Assembly: GCA_030425745.1 (NCBI GenBank)
Contig: JAUHZW010000113.1
Location: 1-7,015 of the forward strand
Reading direction: 5' to 3'
DNA from: Actinomycetes bacterium
GTDB lineage: Bacteria; Actinomycetota; Actinomycetes; S36-B12
DNA: 7,015 nt
Shown here: positions 1 through 5,552 of the stretch, in pieces
How the letters are laid out: the number at the start of each line of letters is the position of its first letter
Position numbering within the stretch: position 1 is the first letter of the stretch
Notes under the pieces: generated by a model
Told to the model about the DNA's origin: nothing
The model's database searches: none
What the model saw: the letters and a program-made list of their open reading frames with translations, nothing else
Made by a program: the position numbers and the translations under genes

Positions 1-1
1 C

Positions 2-1699
2 GTCAGTCGACTTCCTCGCATCGCTCCGAGCGCATCTGTCGCCGAGCCCCGATGGGGATCGGCAGCGCGCGAGATGACCCTCGACGACATCCACCGCGTA
101 CAGGCCGACTTCGTCGCGTCCGCGCGACTGGCCCGCGACGTCGGCTTCGACATCGTCTACGTCTACGGCGCCCACGGGTATCTGCTTACCCAGTTCCTGT
201 CCCGCGTGCTCAACCGCCGAACCGACGACTACGGCGGGCCGTTGGCCAACCGAGCGCGATTCGTGCTGGAGACCTTGGAGCAGGTGCGCGAGGCCGTCGG
301 CGACGACTGTGCGGTCGCGACCCGGATCTGCGTCGACGGGCGCCGCGGCGTGCCTGGGGTCCTGATCGAGGAGATGTTGCAGTTCGTCGAGCTGGCGTCG
401 CCCCTCGTCGACCTGTTCGACGTGACGGCCGGCTCATGGCCGGAGGATTCCGGCACGTCCCGTTACTACCCGGAGGGGCACCAGCTCCCCTGGACATCGC
501 AGGTGCGGCAGGCGACCGACAAGCCGATCGTCGGCGTGGGCCGGTACACCAGCCCCGACCAGATGGCGGCCCTCATCCGCTCCGGCGACTTCGACATCAT
601 CGGCGCGGCCCGACCGGCGATCGCCGACCCGTTCCTGCCGCGCAAGATCGCCGAGGGTCGACTCGGGGACATCCGCGAGTGCACCGGCGCCAACGTCTGC
701 ATCCTGAAGGAGGAGGAGTTCGGTCACGTCGGGTGCATCCAGAACGCGACCGCCGGCGAGGAGTACCGCCGAGGCTGGCATCCGGAGGAGTTCCCCGCGC
801 CCGTCGACTCGCAGAGATCCGTCCTCGTCGTCGGTGGCGGGCCGGCGGGCATGGAGTGCGCCCTGGTGCTGGGCAAGCGCGGCTTCGAGGCCGTCCACCT
901 CGTCGAGGCAGACGAGGAACCGGGCGGACGGATCACCTGGATCCGACGCCTTCCCGGCCTCGGTGACTGGGGTCGCATCGCGGACTGGCGCCGCACCCAG
1001 CTCGATGGCCTGCCCAGCGTCGAGGTGATCACGGGCCGGCGGCTCACCGCCGGCGAGATCCTCGAGTACGGGGCGGAGATCGTCATCCTCGCCACCGGCA
1101 GCACCTGGGTGGGTGACGGCACGATGCCCGGACCGGCAAGGACCATCGCCGGGGCTGCCGGCTCGCTGACTCCCGAGCGGGTCATGCAGGGCGAGCGACC
1201 GAGGGGGCAGCGGGTCGCCGTCTACGACGCCGACGGCTACTTCGTCGGGCCCAGCATCGCCGAACTGCTCGCCGCCGAGGGCTACGACGTCCACCTGGTG
1301 GCCCGCGACGAGACGGTGTCACCGATGTCCGACGGCACCCTCGAGGGCCCGATGCTCCGTCAGCACCTGCACGACATCGGCGTGACGATGCACACCGGCA
1401 TCACGCTCACCGCGCGGCAGCCGGAGCGCCTGCGCGGCGAGACGGTCTACGGCGACCCGTGGTCCCTGGAGGTCGACGATCTGGTCCTCGTCACCCATCA
1501 GGTGGCCGACGACGCGCTGTACCGCGATCTCGTGGCAGACCCGGCCGCACTGACCGCCGCCGGCATCGAGGCCGTGCACCTCATCGGTGACGCCCAGTCG
1601 CCGCGCTGGATCTCCGAGGCCGTGTTCGACGGGCATCGGCTGGCGCGGGAGCTGGAACTCGCCAGCCCCGCGACCGTGCTGCGGGATCAGCCGGCCTAG
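2..1699 (+). CDS. Trimethylamine/histamine dehydrogenase-family FMN-FAD oxidoreductase (5' partial)
   Basis: The reading frame is open to the left window edge, so the true start is outside. The ATG at 74 lies inside the conserved barrel and is not a start. By comparison with trimethylamine dehydrogenase (TMADH, about 730 residues), roughly 115 N-terminal residues are missing; 565 are visible. Counting from the first visible codon, the order is: old-yellow-enzyme FMN barrel (to about 220) with the catalytic Tyr55 and His58 of the YGAH motif and Asp149 in the EDSG motif; a 4Fe-4S region at 227-245; then NATAGEEYRRGWHPEEFP, a close TMADH signature; then an ADP-binding domain with GGGPAG at 278-283; and a C-terminal domain ending with IGDAQSPR. 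Family members oxidise amines and pass electrons from FMN through the 4Fe-4S cluster to electron-transfer flavoprotein in the cytoplasm. Oddities: the second cluster cysteine is Ala (codon 689-691), and a TMADH substrate-bowl tryptophan position is Glu. The family is secure; the substrate is unknown. Confidence 0.93.
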   Translation, partial: VSRLPRIAPSASVAEPRWGSAAREMTLDDIHRVQADFVASARLARDVGFDIVYVYGAHGYLLTQFLSRVLNRRTDDYGGPLANRARFVLETLEQVREAVGDDCAVATRICVDGRRGVPGVLIEEMLQFVELASPLVDLFDVTAGSWPEDSGTSRYYPEGHQLPWTSQVRQATDKPIVGVGRYTSPDQMAALIRSGDFDIIGAARPAIADPFLPRKIAEGRLGDIRECTGANVCILKEEEFGHVGCIQNATAGEEYRRGWHPEEFPAPVDSQRSVLVVGGGPAGMECALVLGKRGFEAVHLVEADEEPGGRITWIRRLPGLGDWGRIADWRRTQLDGLPSVEVITGRRLTAGEILEYGAEIVILATGSTWVGDGTMPGPARTIAGAAGSLTPERVMQGERPRGQRVAVYDADGYFVGPSIAELLAAEGYDVHLVARDETVSPMSDGTLEGPMLRQHLHDIGVTMHTGITLTARQPERLRGETVYGDPWSLEVDDLVLVTHQVADDALYRDLVADPAALTAAGIEAVHLIGDAQSPRWISEAVFDGHRLARELELASPATVLRDQPA

Positions 1700-1722
1700 C
1701 ACCGGTCCGTCGTCCCCACTGG

Positions 1723-1728
1723 CACAAT
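1723..1728 (+). promoter_or_regulatory. Weak candidate -10 element for the YajQ-family gene
   Basis: CACAAT lies 23 bases before the ATG at 1752, in the 52-base gap after the preceding stop. It fits the A and T positions of an actinobacterial -10 box, but I see no convincing -35 hexamer 16-18 bases upstream. The gap is long enough for a promoter of its own, and the two neighbouring genes have unrelated roles. A tentative call. Confidence 0.25.
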
Positions 1729-1751
1729 GGCCGGGCACTCGAGGAGGAACC

Positions 1752-2243
1752 ATGGCTGACAGCAGTTTCGACATCGTGTCCAAGGTGGACCACCAGGAGG
1801 CGGACAACGCCCTCAACCAGGCCGCCAAGGAGCTGGCCCAGCGCTTCGACTTCAAGAACACCGGCACCACCATCGAGTGGAAGGGCGAGATGGTCGTCGA
1901 GATCACGTCCGGCACCGAGGAGCGCGCCAAGGCTGCGCTCGACGTGTTCAAGGACAAGCTCATCAAGCGCGGCATCAGCCTCAAGGCCTTCGAGGCCGGC
2001 GACCCCCGGGCGTCGGGCAAGGAGTACAAGATCGGCGGCACCTTCAAGGCCGGCATCGCGCAGGATCAGGCGAAGAAGCTCGGCAAGCTGATCCGTGACG
2101 AGGGCCCCAAGTCGGTCAAGACACAGGTCATCGGTGACGAGCTGCGGGTGACGAGCAAGAGCCGCGACGATCTGCAGGCCGTGCAGGCGCTGGTCAAGGG
2201 CGCCGACCTGGACTTCGCGGTCCAGTTCGTCAACTACCGCTAG
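1752..2243 (+). CDS. yajQ: YajQ-family cyclic di-GMP/nucleotide-binding protein
   Basis: This encodes 163 residues, matching the usual length of the family (E. coli YajQ is also about 163). It begins with the signature SFDIVSKVDHQEADNALNQA, continues with RFDFKNTGTTIEW, and ends with DLDFAVQFVNYR, all diagnostic of YajQ. The fold is two ferredoxin-like halves; there is no signal peptide or membrane segment, so it is cytoplasmic. Homologues bind nucleic acids or nucleotides, and the Xanthomonas member is a cyclic di-GMP effector that works with a transcription factor; its role in actinobacteria is not settled. The ATG start is supported by a strong ribosome site, AGGAGG at 1742-1747, four bases upstream. 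It stands alone between the flavoprotein gene and a terminator-like hairpin, converging on the NuoI-like gene. Confidence 0.95.
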   Translation: MADSSFDIVSKVDHQEADNALNQAAKELAQRFDFKNTGTTIEWKGEMVVEITSGTEERAKAALDVFKDKLIKRGISLKAFEAGDPRASGKEYKIGGTFKAGIAQDQAKKLGKLIRDEGPKSVKTQVIGDELRVTSKSRDDLQAVQALVKGADLDFAVQFVNYR

Positions 2244-2245
2244 GT

Positions 2246-2299
2246 ATTCGATAGTTGGGCGTCACAACAGCGGAGCTGAGTGACGCACAACTATGGAAT
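2246..2299. terminator. Bidirectional terminator-like hairpin between convergent genes
   Basis: The left arm at 2251-2265 and the right arm at 2280-2294 pair at 14 of 15 positions, with one G-A mismatch. Inside the loop CAGC (2268-2271) pairs with GCTG (2275-2278) around a GGA triloop. Outside, ATTC (2246-2249) pairs with GAAT (2296-2299) across a G-G mismatch. The structure starts three bases after the yajQ stop, and its last base is the last base of the minus-strand NuoI-like stop codon, filling the whole convergent gap. There is no clear U-run, so termination may not be of the classical intrinsic type, but position and symmetry support a terminator serving both strands. Confidence 0.8.
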
Positions 2300-2625
2300 C
2301 AGCGAAGCCAGGCGGCCAGCTGGTCGGTGCCCTGCACCAGCCCAGCGCGTGTATCTGCCGGATAGTCGTGCTGCGGACGCCACTCGAGGGCGTCGAACGG
2401 GCAGGCGTCGACGCAGATGCCGCAGTACATGCATAGCCCGAAGTCGATCGTGAACCGGTCGAGGACGCTGACGGACCGGGGGCGTCGGGCTCCCTCCTCG
2501 GAGACCTGCTCGACGTGACTGTCGATCGTGATGCACCACGTGGGGCACTCCTGGACGCAGACCATGCACGACGTGCAGGCGTCCGGGATGAGGGCGATGA
2601 CCCCGCGGGTCGGCAGTGAGGTCAT
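2299..2625 (-). CDS. NuoI-like protein with two 4Fe-4S clusters
   Basis: This 108-residue protein has two full 4Fe-4S motifs: Cys17, Cys20, Cys23, Cys27-Pro, and Cys65, Cys68, Cys71, Cys75-Pro. The spacing between them and the sequence FTIDFGLCMYCGICVDACP resemble complex I subunit NuoI more than a free bacterial-type ferredoxin. NuoI carries clusters N6a and N6b and passes electrons to NuoB. It is shorter than standard NuoI (about 150-220 residues) and lacks the N-terminal membrane-associated segment. The ATG overlaps the stop of the NuoC-like gene as ATGA (2622-2625), and GGAGGG (plus coordinates 2631-2636) lies five bases upstream, so translation is probably coupled. It is the last gene of the three-gene operon. 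A dedicated ferredoxin for KorAB is the main alternative. The fold is certain; the partner is not. Confidence 0.9.
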   Translation of the reverse strand: MTSLPTRGVIALIPDACTSCMVCVQECPTWCITIDSHVEQVSEEGARRPRSVSVLDRFTIDFGLCMYCGICVDACPFDALEWRPQHDYPADTRAGLVQGTDQLAAWLR

Positions 2626-3101
2626 GCGGACCCTCCAGAGGCTTCATCGACCCACTCCTGGCGGACGCCCGGCGGCAATTGGGGCCGGCGACGCTTGCGC
2701 TCCTGGGCCTCGGCGGCACCGGGCCACGGCGTGCTCAGCCGCTCCGGCAGCGCCGTCGACTTGAGAAGTGGGGGCTCAGTCGACTCGTCGCGGGTGAGGA
2801 GCGGTCGCGGATCGGGGTGCCCGTCGAAGACGACATCGAACATCTCGCTGATCTCGCGCTCCTGCCAGGCCGCACCGGCCCAGAGGTCCGCCAACGACGG
2901 CACCCGGGGGTCGCTCGCCGGCACGCGGGTGATCAGCGTGCGGGCCTCGTCGTTCTCGGGATTCACGACCCTGAGGACGAGTTCGCGCTCCTCGACGCGA
3001 TCGATGCCGGCCAGAAGGTCGAGGAAGGTGAAGCCCGCCCCCACCGCGCCCTGAGCCTGCGCATGCCACTCGTCCGGCGGGACGATCTGATGAGCGATCA
3101 C
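2622..3101 (-). CDS. NuoC-like (complex I 30-kDa) subunit
   Basis: At 159 residues this has the core of the complex I 30-kDa subunit. Residues 79-102 carry the family signature, with WQEREISEMF followed by FDGHPDPRPLL, close to the NuoC pattern ERE-x2-DMF-x5-GHPDLRRLL. NuoC binds no cofactor; it is a scaffold in the peripheral arm beside NuoD, NuoI and NuoB. About 55 residues after the signature form a low-complexity tail rich in Pro, Glu and Arg with no homology I recognise. There is no fused or following NuoD. The GTG start (3101-3099) overlaps the stop of the NuoB-like gene as GTGA, and GGAGG (plus coordinates 3112-3116) lies upstream. The family assignment is good. Whether it works in respiratory complex I or a separate complex cannot be read from the sequence. 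Confidence 0.88.
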   Translation of the reverse strand: MIAHQIVPPDEWHAQAQGAVGAGFTFLDLLAGIDRVEERELVLRVVNPENDEARTLITRVPASDPRVPSLADLWAGAAWQEREISEMFDVVFDGHPDPRPLLTRDESTEPPLLKSTALPERLSTPWPGAAEAQERKRRRPQLPPGVRQEWVDEASGGSA

Positions 3102-3508
3102 GTGGCGACCACCTCCAGCAGGGCCCGGACGAGGTCATCCGGGCGGGGAGGGCAGCCGGGGACGTACTCGGCGACGGTGACCCGGGAATCGGCCCCGTTC
3201 ACCACCGAGGGGGCGTCCCAGTAGGGGCCCCCGGTGCTGGCGCAGGCGCCGAAGGCGAGGACTGAGGTCGGCGCGTCCTGACGGCCAGCGGCCGCCTCGA
3301 CCACGGCCGCCATCGGCTCGGTGACCGTGCCGGCCACGACCACGACAGCTGCTACTGGCGCCCCGTGTCCCTCTCCCTCGGGGATGAGGAGTCCGGCAGC
3401 CTGCGCCGCATCGATCTCGACCGCGCAGCAGGCCAGTCGCAGGGGCACGACCCTGATCTCCGGGCGCTCCGCCACGCGGAGGGCCGAGGACGGTGCAGGA
3501 TCACTCAC
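3098..3508 (-). CDS. NuoB-like (PSST) 4Fe-4S subunit
   Basis: From the GTG at 3508 this encodes 136 residues. It has the four cysteines that hold cluster N2 in NuoB and in the small subunit of related hydrogenases: the tandem pair Cys27-Cys28 (LACCAVE), Cys89 (FGACASTGGPYWD) and Cys119 (YVPGCPPRP). VVVVAGTVTEPM is also a NuoB hallmark. Spacings of 61 and 30 residues from Cys28 to Cys89 and on to Cys119 are close to those of E. coli NuoB (about 65 and 29). In complex I this subunit passes electrons to quinone at the NuoB-NuoD interface. I chose GTG at 3508 because a TAnnnT box sits seven bases upstream, fitting a leaderless message. A TTG at 3553 would add 15 unremarkable residues. It is the first gene of a B-C-I operon diverging from korA. 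No NuoD partner is encoded here. Confidence 0.9.
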   Translation of the reverse strand: MSDPAPSSALRVAERPEIRVVPLRLACCAVEIDAAQAAGLLIPEGEGHGAPVAAVVVVAGTVTEPMAAVVEAAAGRQDAPTSVLAFGACASTGGPYWDAPSVVNGADSRVTVAEYVPGCPPRPDDLVRALLEVVAT

Positions 3509-3515
3509 GGGGGCC

Positions 3516-3521
3516 ACAGTA
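3516..3521 (-). promoter_or_regulatory. Candidate -10 box for a leaderless NuoB-like transcript
   Basis: On the minus strand TACTGT fits the actinobacterial TAnnnT -10 pattern and is followed by seven bases and then the GTG at 3508. That spacing is typical of leaderless mRNAs, whose first base is the start codon. TTGTCC (minus strand, plus coordinates 3537-3542) is a possible -35 box with a short 15-base spacer. No clear ribosome site precedes this GTG, which agrees with a leaderless start. Confidence 0.4.
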
Positions 3522-3535
3522 GTGATCTGCCGCAG

Positions 3536-3565
3536 GGGACAATCCGCGAGCAACGGGTGTAGTCT
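3536..3565 (+). promoter_or_regulatory. Candidate korAB promoter
   Basis: GGGACA (3536-3541) keeps GACA of the -35 consensus, and TAGTCT (3560-3565) fits TAnnnT as a -10 box; the spacer is 18 bases. Transcription would begin around 3572, giving a leader of about 85 bases before the korA GTG. The perfect palindrome at 3567-3580 would then cover the start point, a common position for a repressor operator. The boxes are moderate matches, so this is inference from spacing and context. Confidence 0.4.
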
Positions 3566-3566
3566 C

Positions 3567-3580
3567 TTAGGACGTCCTAA
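3567..3580. promoter_or_regulatory. Perfect 14-bp palindrome, probable operator
   Basis: TTAGGACGTCCTAA is a perfect inverted repeat, with half-sites TTAGG and CCTAA separated by ACGT. It lies in the only divergent intergenic region, between the start of the NuoB-C-I operon and korA, directly after the candidate korAB -10 box. The half-sites resemble those within DtxR/IdeR iron boxes, which contain TTAGG and CCTAA, but the full 19-bp iron-box pattern is not present. A dimeric regulator binding here is likely; its identity is unknown. Too short to act as an RNA terminator. Confidence 0.6.
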
Positions 3581-3658
3581 TACTTGGGTCGACGGTCGTC
3601 ACCACCCTGCACGAGCGCCGGTTCACCAGCCGCCACCCCCCGAAATCTAAGGAAGCCC

Positions 3659-5545
3659 GTGAGCAAGCAGGTCGTCTCACTCAATCGCGTCGTCATCCGA
3701 TTCGCCGGGGACTCCGGCGACGGCATGCAGCTCACCGGAGACCGATTCACGTCGGAGACCGCGGGGCTGGGCAACGACCTCAACACCCTTCCCGACTTCC
3801 CGGCGGAGATCCGCGCGCCAGCAGGAACGGTGCCGGGCGTGTCCGCCTTCCAGTTGGCCTTCGCCGACCACGTCATCACGACGCCCGGTGACGCGCCGAA
3901 CGTCCTCGTGGCGATGAACCCGGCCGCGCTCAAGGCCAACATCAAGGACCTGCCCCGCGGCGCAGACCTGATCGTCAACACCGACGAGTTCACCAAGCGC
4001 AACCTCGAGAAGGTCGGCTACGACACCAACCCGCTCGAGGACGGCTCACTCGAGCCCTACAAGGTGCATGCGGTCGCCCTGACCTCGCAGACGGTCGAGG
4101 CACTCAAGGAGTTCGACCTGACCAAGAAGGAGGCCCAGCGCGCGAAGAACATGTACGCGCTCGGCCTGCTCTCGTGGCTGTACTCCCGACCCTCGGAGGG
4201 CACCCGCAGCTTCCTGGAGAAGAAGTTCTCCTCCAAGCCGGAGATCCTCGCCGCCAACCTCGCAGCCTTCGAGGCCGGCTGGTCCTTCGGCGAGACCACC
4301 GAGTCCTTCTCGGTGCAGTACGAGGTTGCCCCGGCGGAGATGCCCAAGGGCACCTACCGCAACATCACCGGCAACCCGGCCCTCGCCTACGGGCTGATCG
4401 CGGCGTCTGAGCGTTCGGGTCTGCCGCTGTTCCTCGGCTCCTACCCGATCACGCCGGCATCGGACATCCTCCACGAGTTGGCGAAGAACCATCACTTCGG
4501 CGTCATGACCGTTCAGGCTGAGGACGAGATCGCCGGCATCGGGTCGGCCATCGGAGCCGCCTACGGCGGTGCCCTGGCGGTGACCACCACCTCCGGCCCG
4601 GGTGTGGCGCTGAAGTCCGAGGCGATCGGACTGGCGGTGTCGCTCGAGCTGCCGCTGATCATCGTCGACGTCCAGCGTGGCGGCCCCTCCACCGGACTGC
4701 CGACCAAGACCGAGCAGTCCGACCTCCTCCAGGCCATGTTCGGCCGCAACGGGGAGTCTCCGGTGCCGATCGTCACCCCGCAGTCCCCCTCGGACTGCTT
4801 CTTCGCGGCGATCGAGGCCGCTCGGATCGCGGTGGAGTACCGCACTCCGGTGTTCCTGCTCTCCGACGGCTATCTGGCCAACGGGTCCGAGCCCTGGCTT
4901 GTGCCCGACGTCGACGATCTCCCGACCATCGACCCGGACTTCGCCACCGGACCTAACCACACCGATGCCGACGGCAACGAGGAATTCTGGCCCTACCTGC
5001 GCGATCCGGAGACCCTTGCCCGACCGTGGGCGATCCCCGGGACCAAGGGCATCGAGCACCGGATCGGCGGCCTGGAGAAGGCTGACGGCAGCGGTGACGT
5101 CTCCTACGACCCCGAGAACCACGACCGCATGGTCCGTCTGCGGCAGGCCAAGGTCGATGCCATCGCCGACACCATCCCGGACATCGAGGTCGACGACCCC
5201 AGCGGTGATGCCGACGTGCTGATCCTCGGCTGGGGCTCCACCTATGGCCCCATCGGTGCGGCCGTCGAGGTGTCGCGACGCAACGGGGTCAAGGTCGCCC
5301 AGGCCCACCTGCGGCACCTGAACCCCTTCCCGCGGAACCTGGGCGACGTCCTCCGCAGGTACCGCATGGTGCTGGTCCCGGAGATGAACCTCGGGCAGCT
5401 CAGCATGCTGCTGCGCGCCAAGTACCTCGTCGACATCACCGGCGTGAACCAGGTTCGCGGACTGCCCTTCAAGTCCACTGAGCTGATCGACGCCATCAAC
5501 GCCGCCATCGAGACCCTCTCCCCCACCACCTCCGAGAGCGAGTGA
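3659..5545 (+). CDS. korA: 2-oxoglutarate:ferredoxin oxidoreductase, fused gamma-alpha subunit
   Basis: From GTG at 3659 this encodes 628 residues. It joins the gamma domain (about 10-195, starting VVIRFAGDSGDGMQ) to the alpha pyrimidine-binding domain (from about 231, GTYRNITGNPALAYG). Alpha motifs include YPITPAS at 262-268, which contacts the 2-oxoacid, and GGPSTGLPTKTEQSDL at about 341-356. The C-terminal part (ILGWGSTYGP onward) is the transketolase C-like domain. With KorB it converts 2-oxoglutarate and CoA to succinyl-CoA and CO2, reducing ferredoxin, in the cytoplasm. Layout matches actinobacterial KorA such as that of Mycobacterium tuberculosis. The start is chosen because AAGGAAG (3649-3655) lies just upstream and homology begins here. 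A TTG at 3584 would add 25 unconserved residues. korB follows after seven bases. Substrate choice between 2-oxoglutarate and another 2-oxoacid rests on overall similarity. Confidence 0.94.
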   Translation: MSKQVVSLNRVVIRFAGDSGDGMQLTGDRFTSETAGLGNDLNTLPDFPAEIRAPAGTVPGVSAFQLAFADHVITTPGDAPNVLVAMNPAALKANIKDLPRGADLIVNTDEFTKRNLEKVGYDTNPLEDGSLEPYKVHAVALTSQTVEALKEFDLTKKEAQRAKNMYALGLLSWLYSRPSEGTRSFLEKKFSSKPEILAANLAAFEAGWSFGETTESFSVQYEVAPAEMPKGTYRNITGNPALAYGLIAASERSGLPLFLGSYPITPASDILHELAKNHHFGVMTVQAEDEIAGIGSAIGAAYGGALAVTTTSGPGVALKSEAIGLAVSLELPLIIVDVQRGGPSTGLPTKTEQSDLLQAMFGRNGESPVPIVTPQSPSDCFFAAIEAARIAVEYRTPVFLLSDGYLANGSEPWLVPDVDDLPTIDPDFATGPNHTDADGNEEFWPYLRDPETLARPWAIPGTKGIEHRIGGLEKADGSGDVSYDPENHDRMVRLRQAKVDAIADTIPDIEVDDPSGDADVLILGWGSTYGPIGAAVEVSRRNGVKVAQAHLRHLNPFPRNLGDVLRRYRMVLVPEMNLGQLSMLLRAKYLVDITGVNQVRGLPFKSTELIDAINAAIETLSPTTSESE

Positions 5546-5552
5546 GCACGCC

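Noticed and set aside
74..76. ATG at 74 as the start of the flavoprotein
   Set aside because: The frame is open upstream to the window edge, and this ATG falls within the FMN-barrel sequence (REMTLDDI), so the gene starts before the window.
52..966. Plus-strand frame of 304 codons over the same flavoprotein gene
   Set aside because: Its product is an Arg/Pro/Gly-rich sequence typical of a frame-shifted reading of GC-rich DNA; the overlapping frame matches the TMADH family along its length.
434..1294. Antisense open frame of 286 codons opposite the flavoprotein gene
   Set aside because: It lies wholly within a well-conserved gene on the plus strand and shows no family motif.
2616..3224. Plus-strand frame of 202 codons opposite the NuoC-like gene
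   Set aside because: It has no motif, and the opposite strand carries the clear NuoC signature with coupled overlaps at both ends.
3567..3580. The palindrome as a DtxR/IdeR iron box
   Set aside because: Only the TTAGG and CCTAA half-sites match; the 19-bp iron-box pattern with its longer spacing does not. Kept as an unidentified operator.
3584..3658. TTG-initiated N-terminal extension of KorA
   Set aside because: The 25 extra residues are not family-like, no ribosome site precedes the TTG, and it lies next to the operator-like palindrome; the GTG at 3659 has a good ribosome site.
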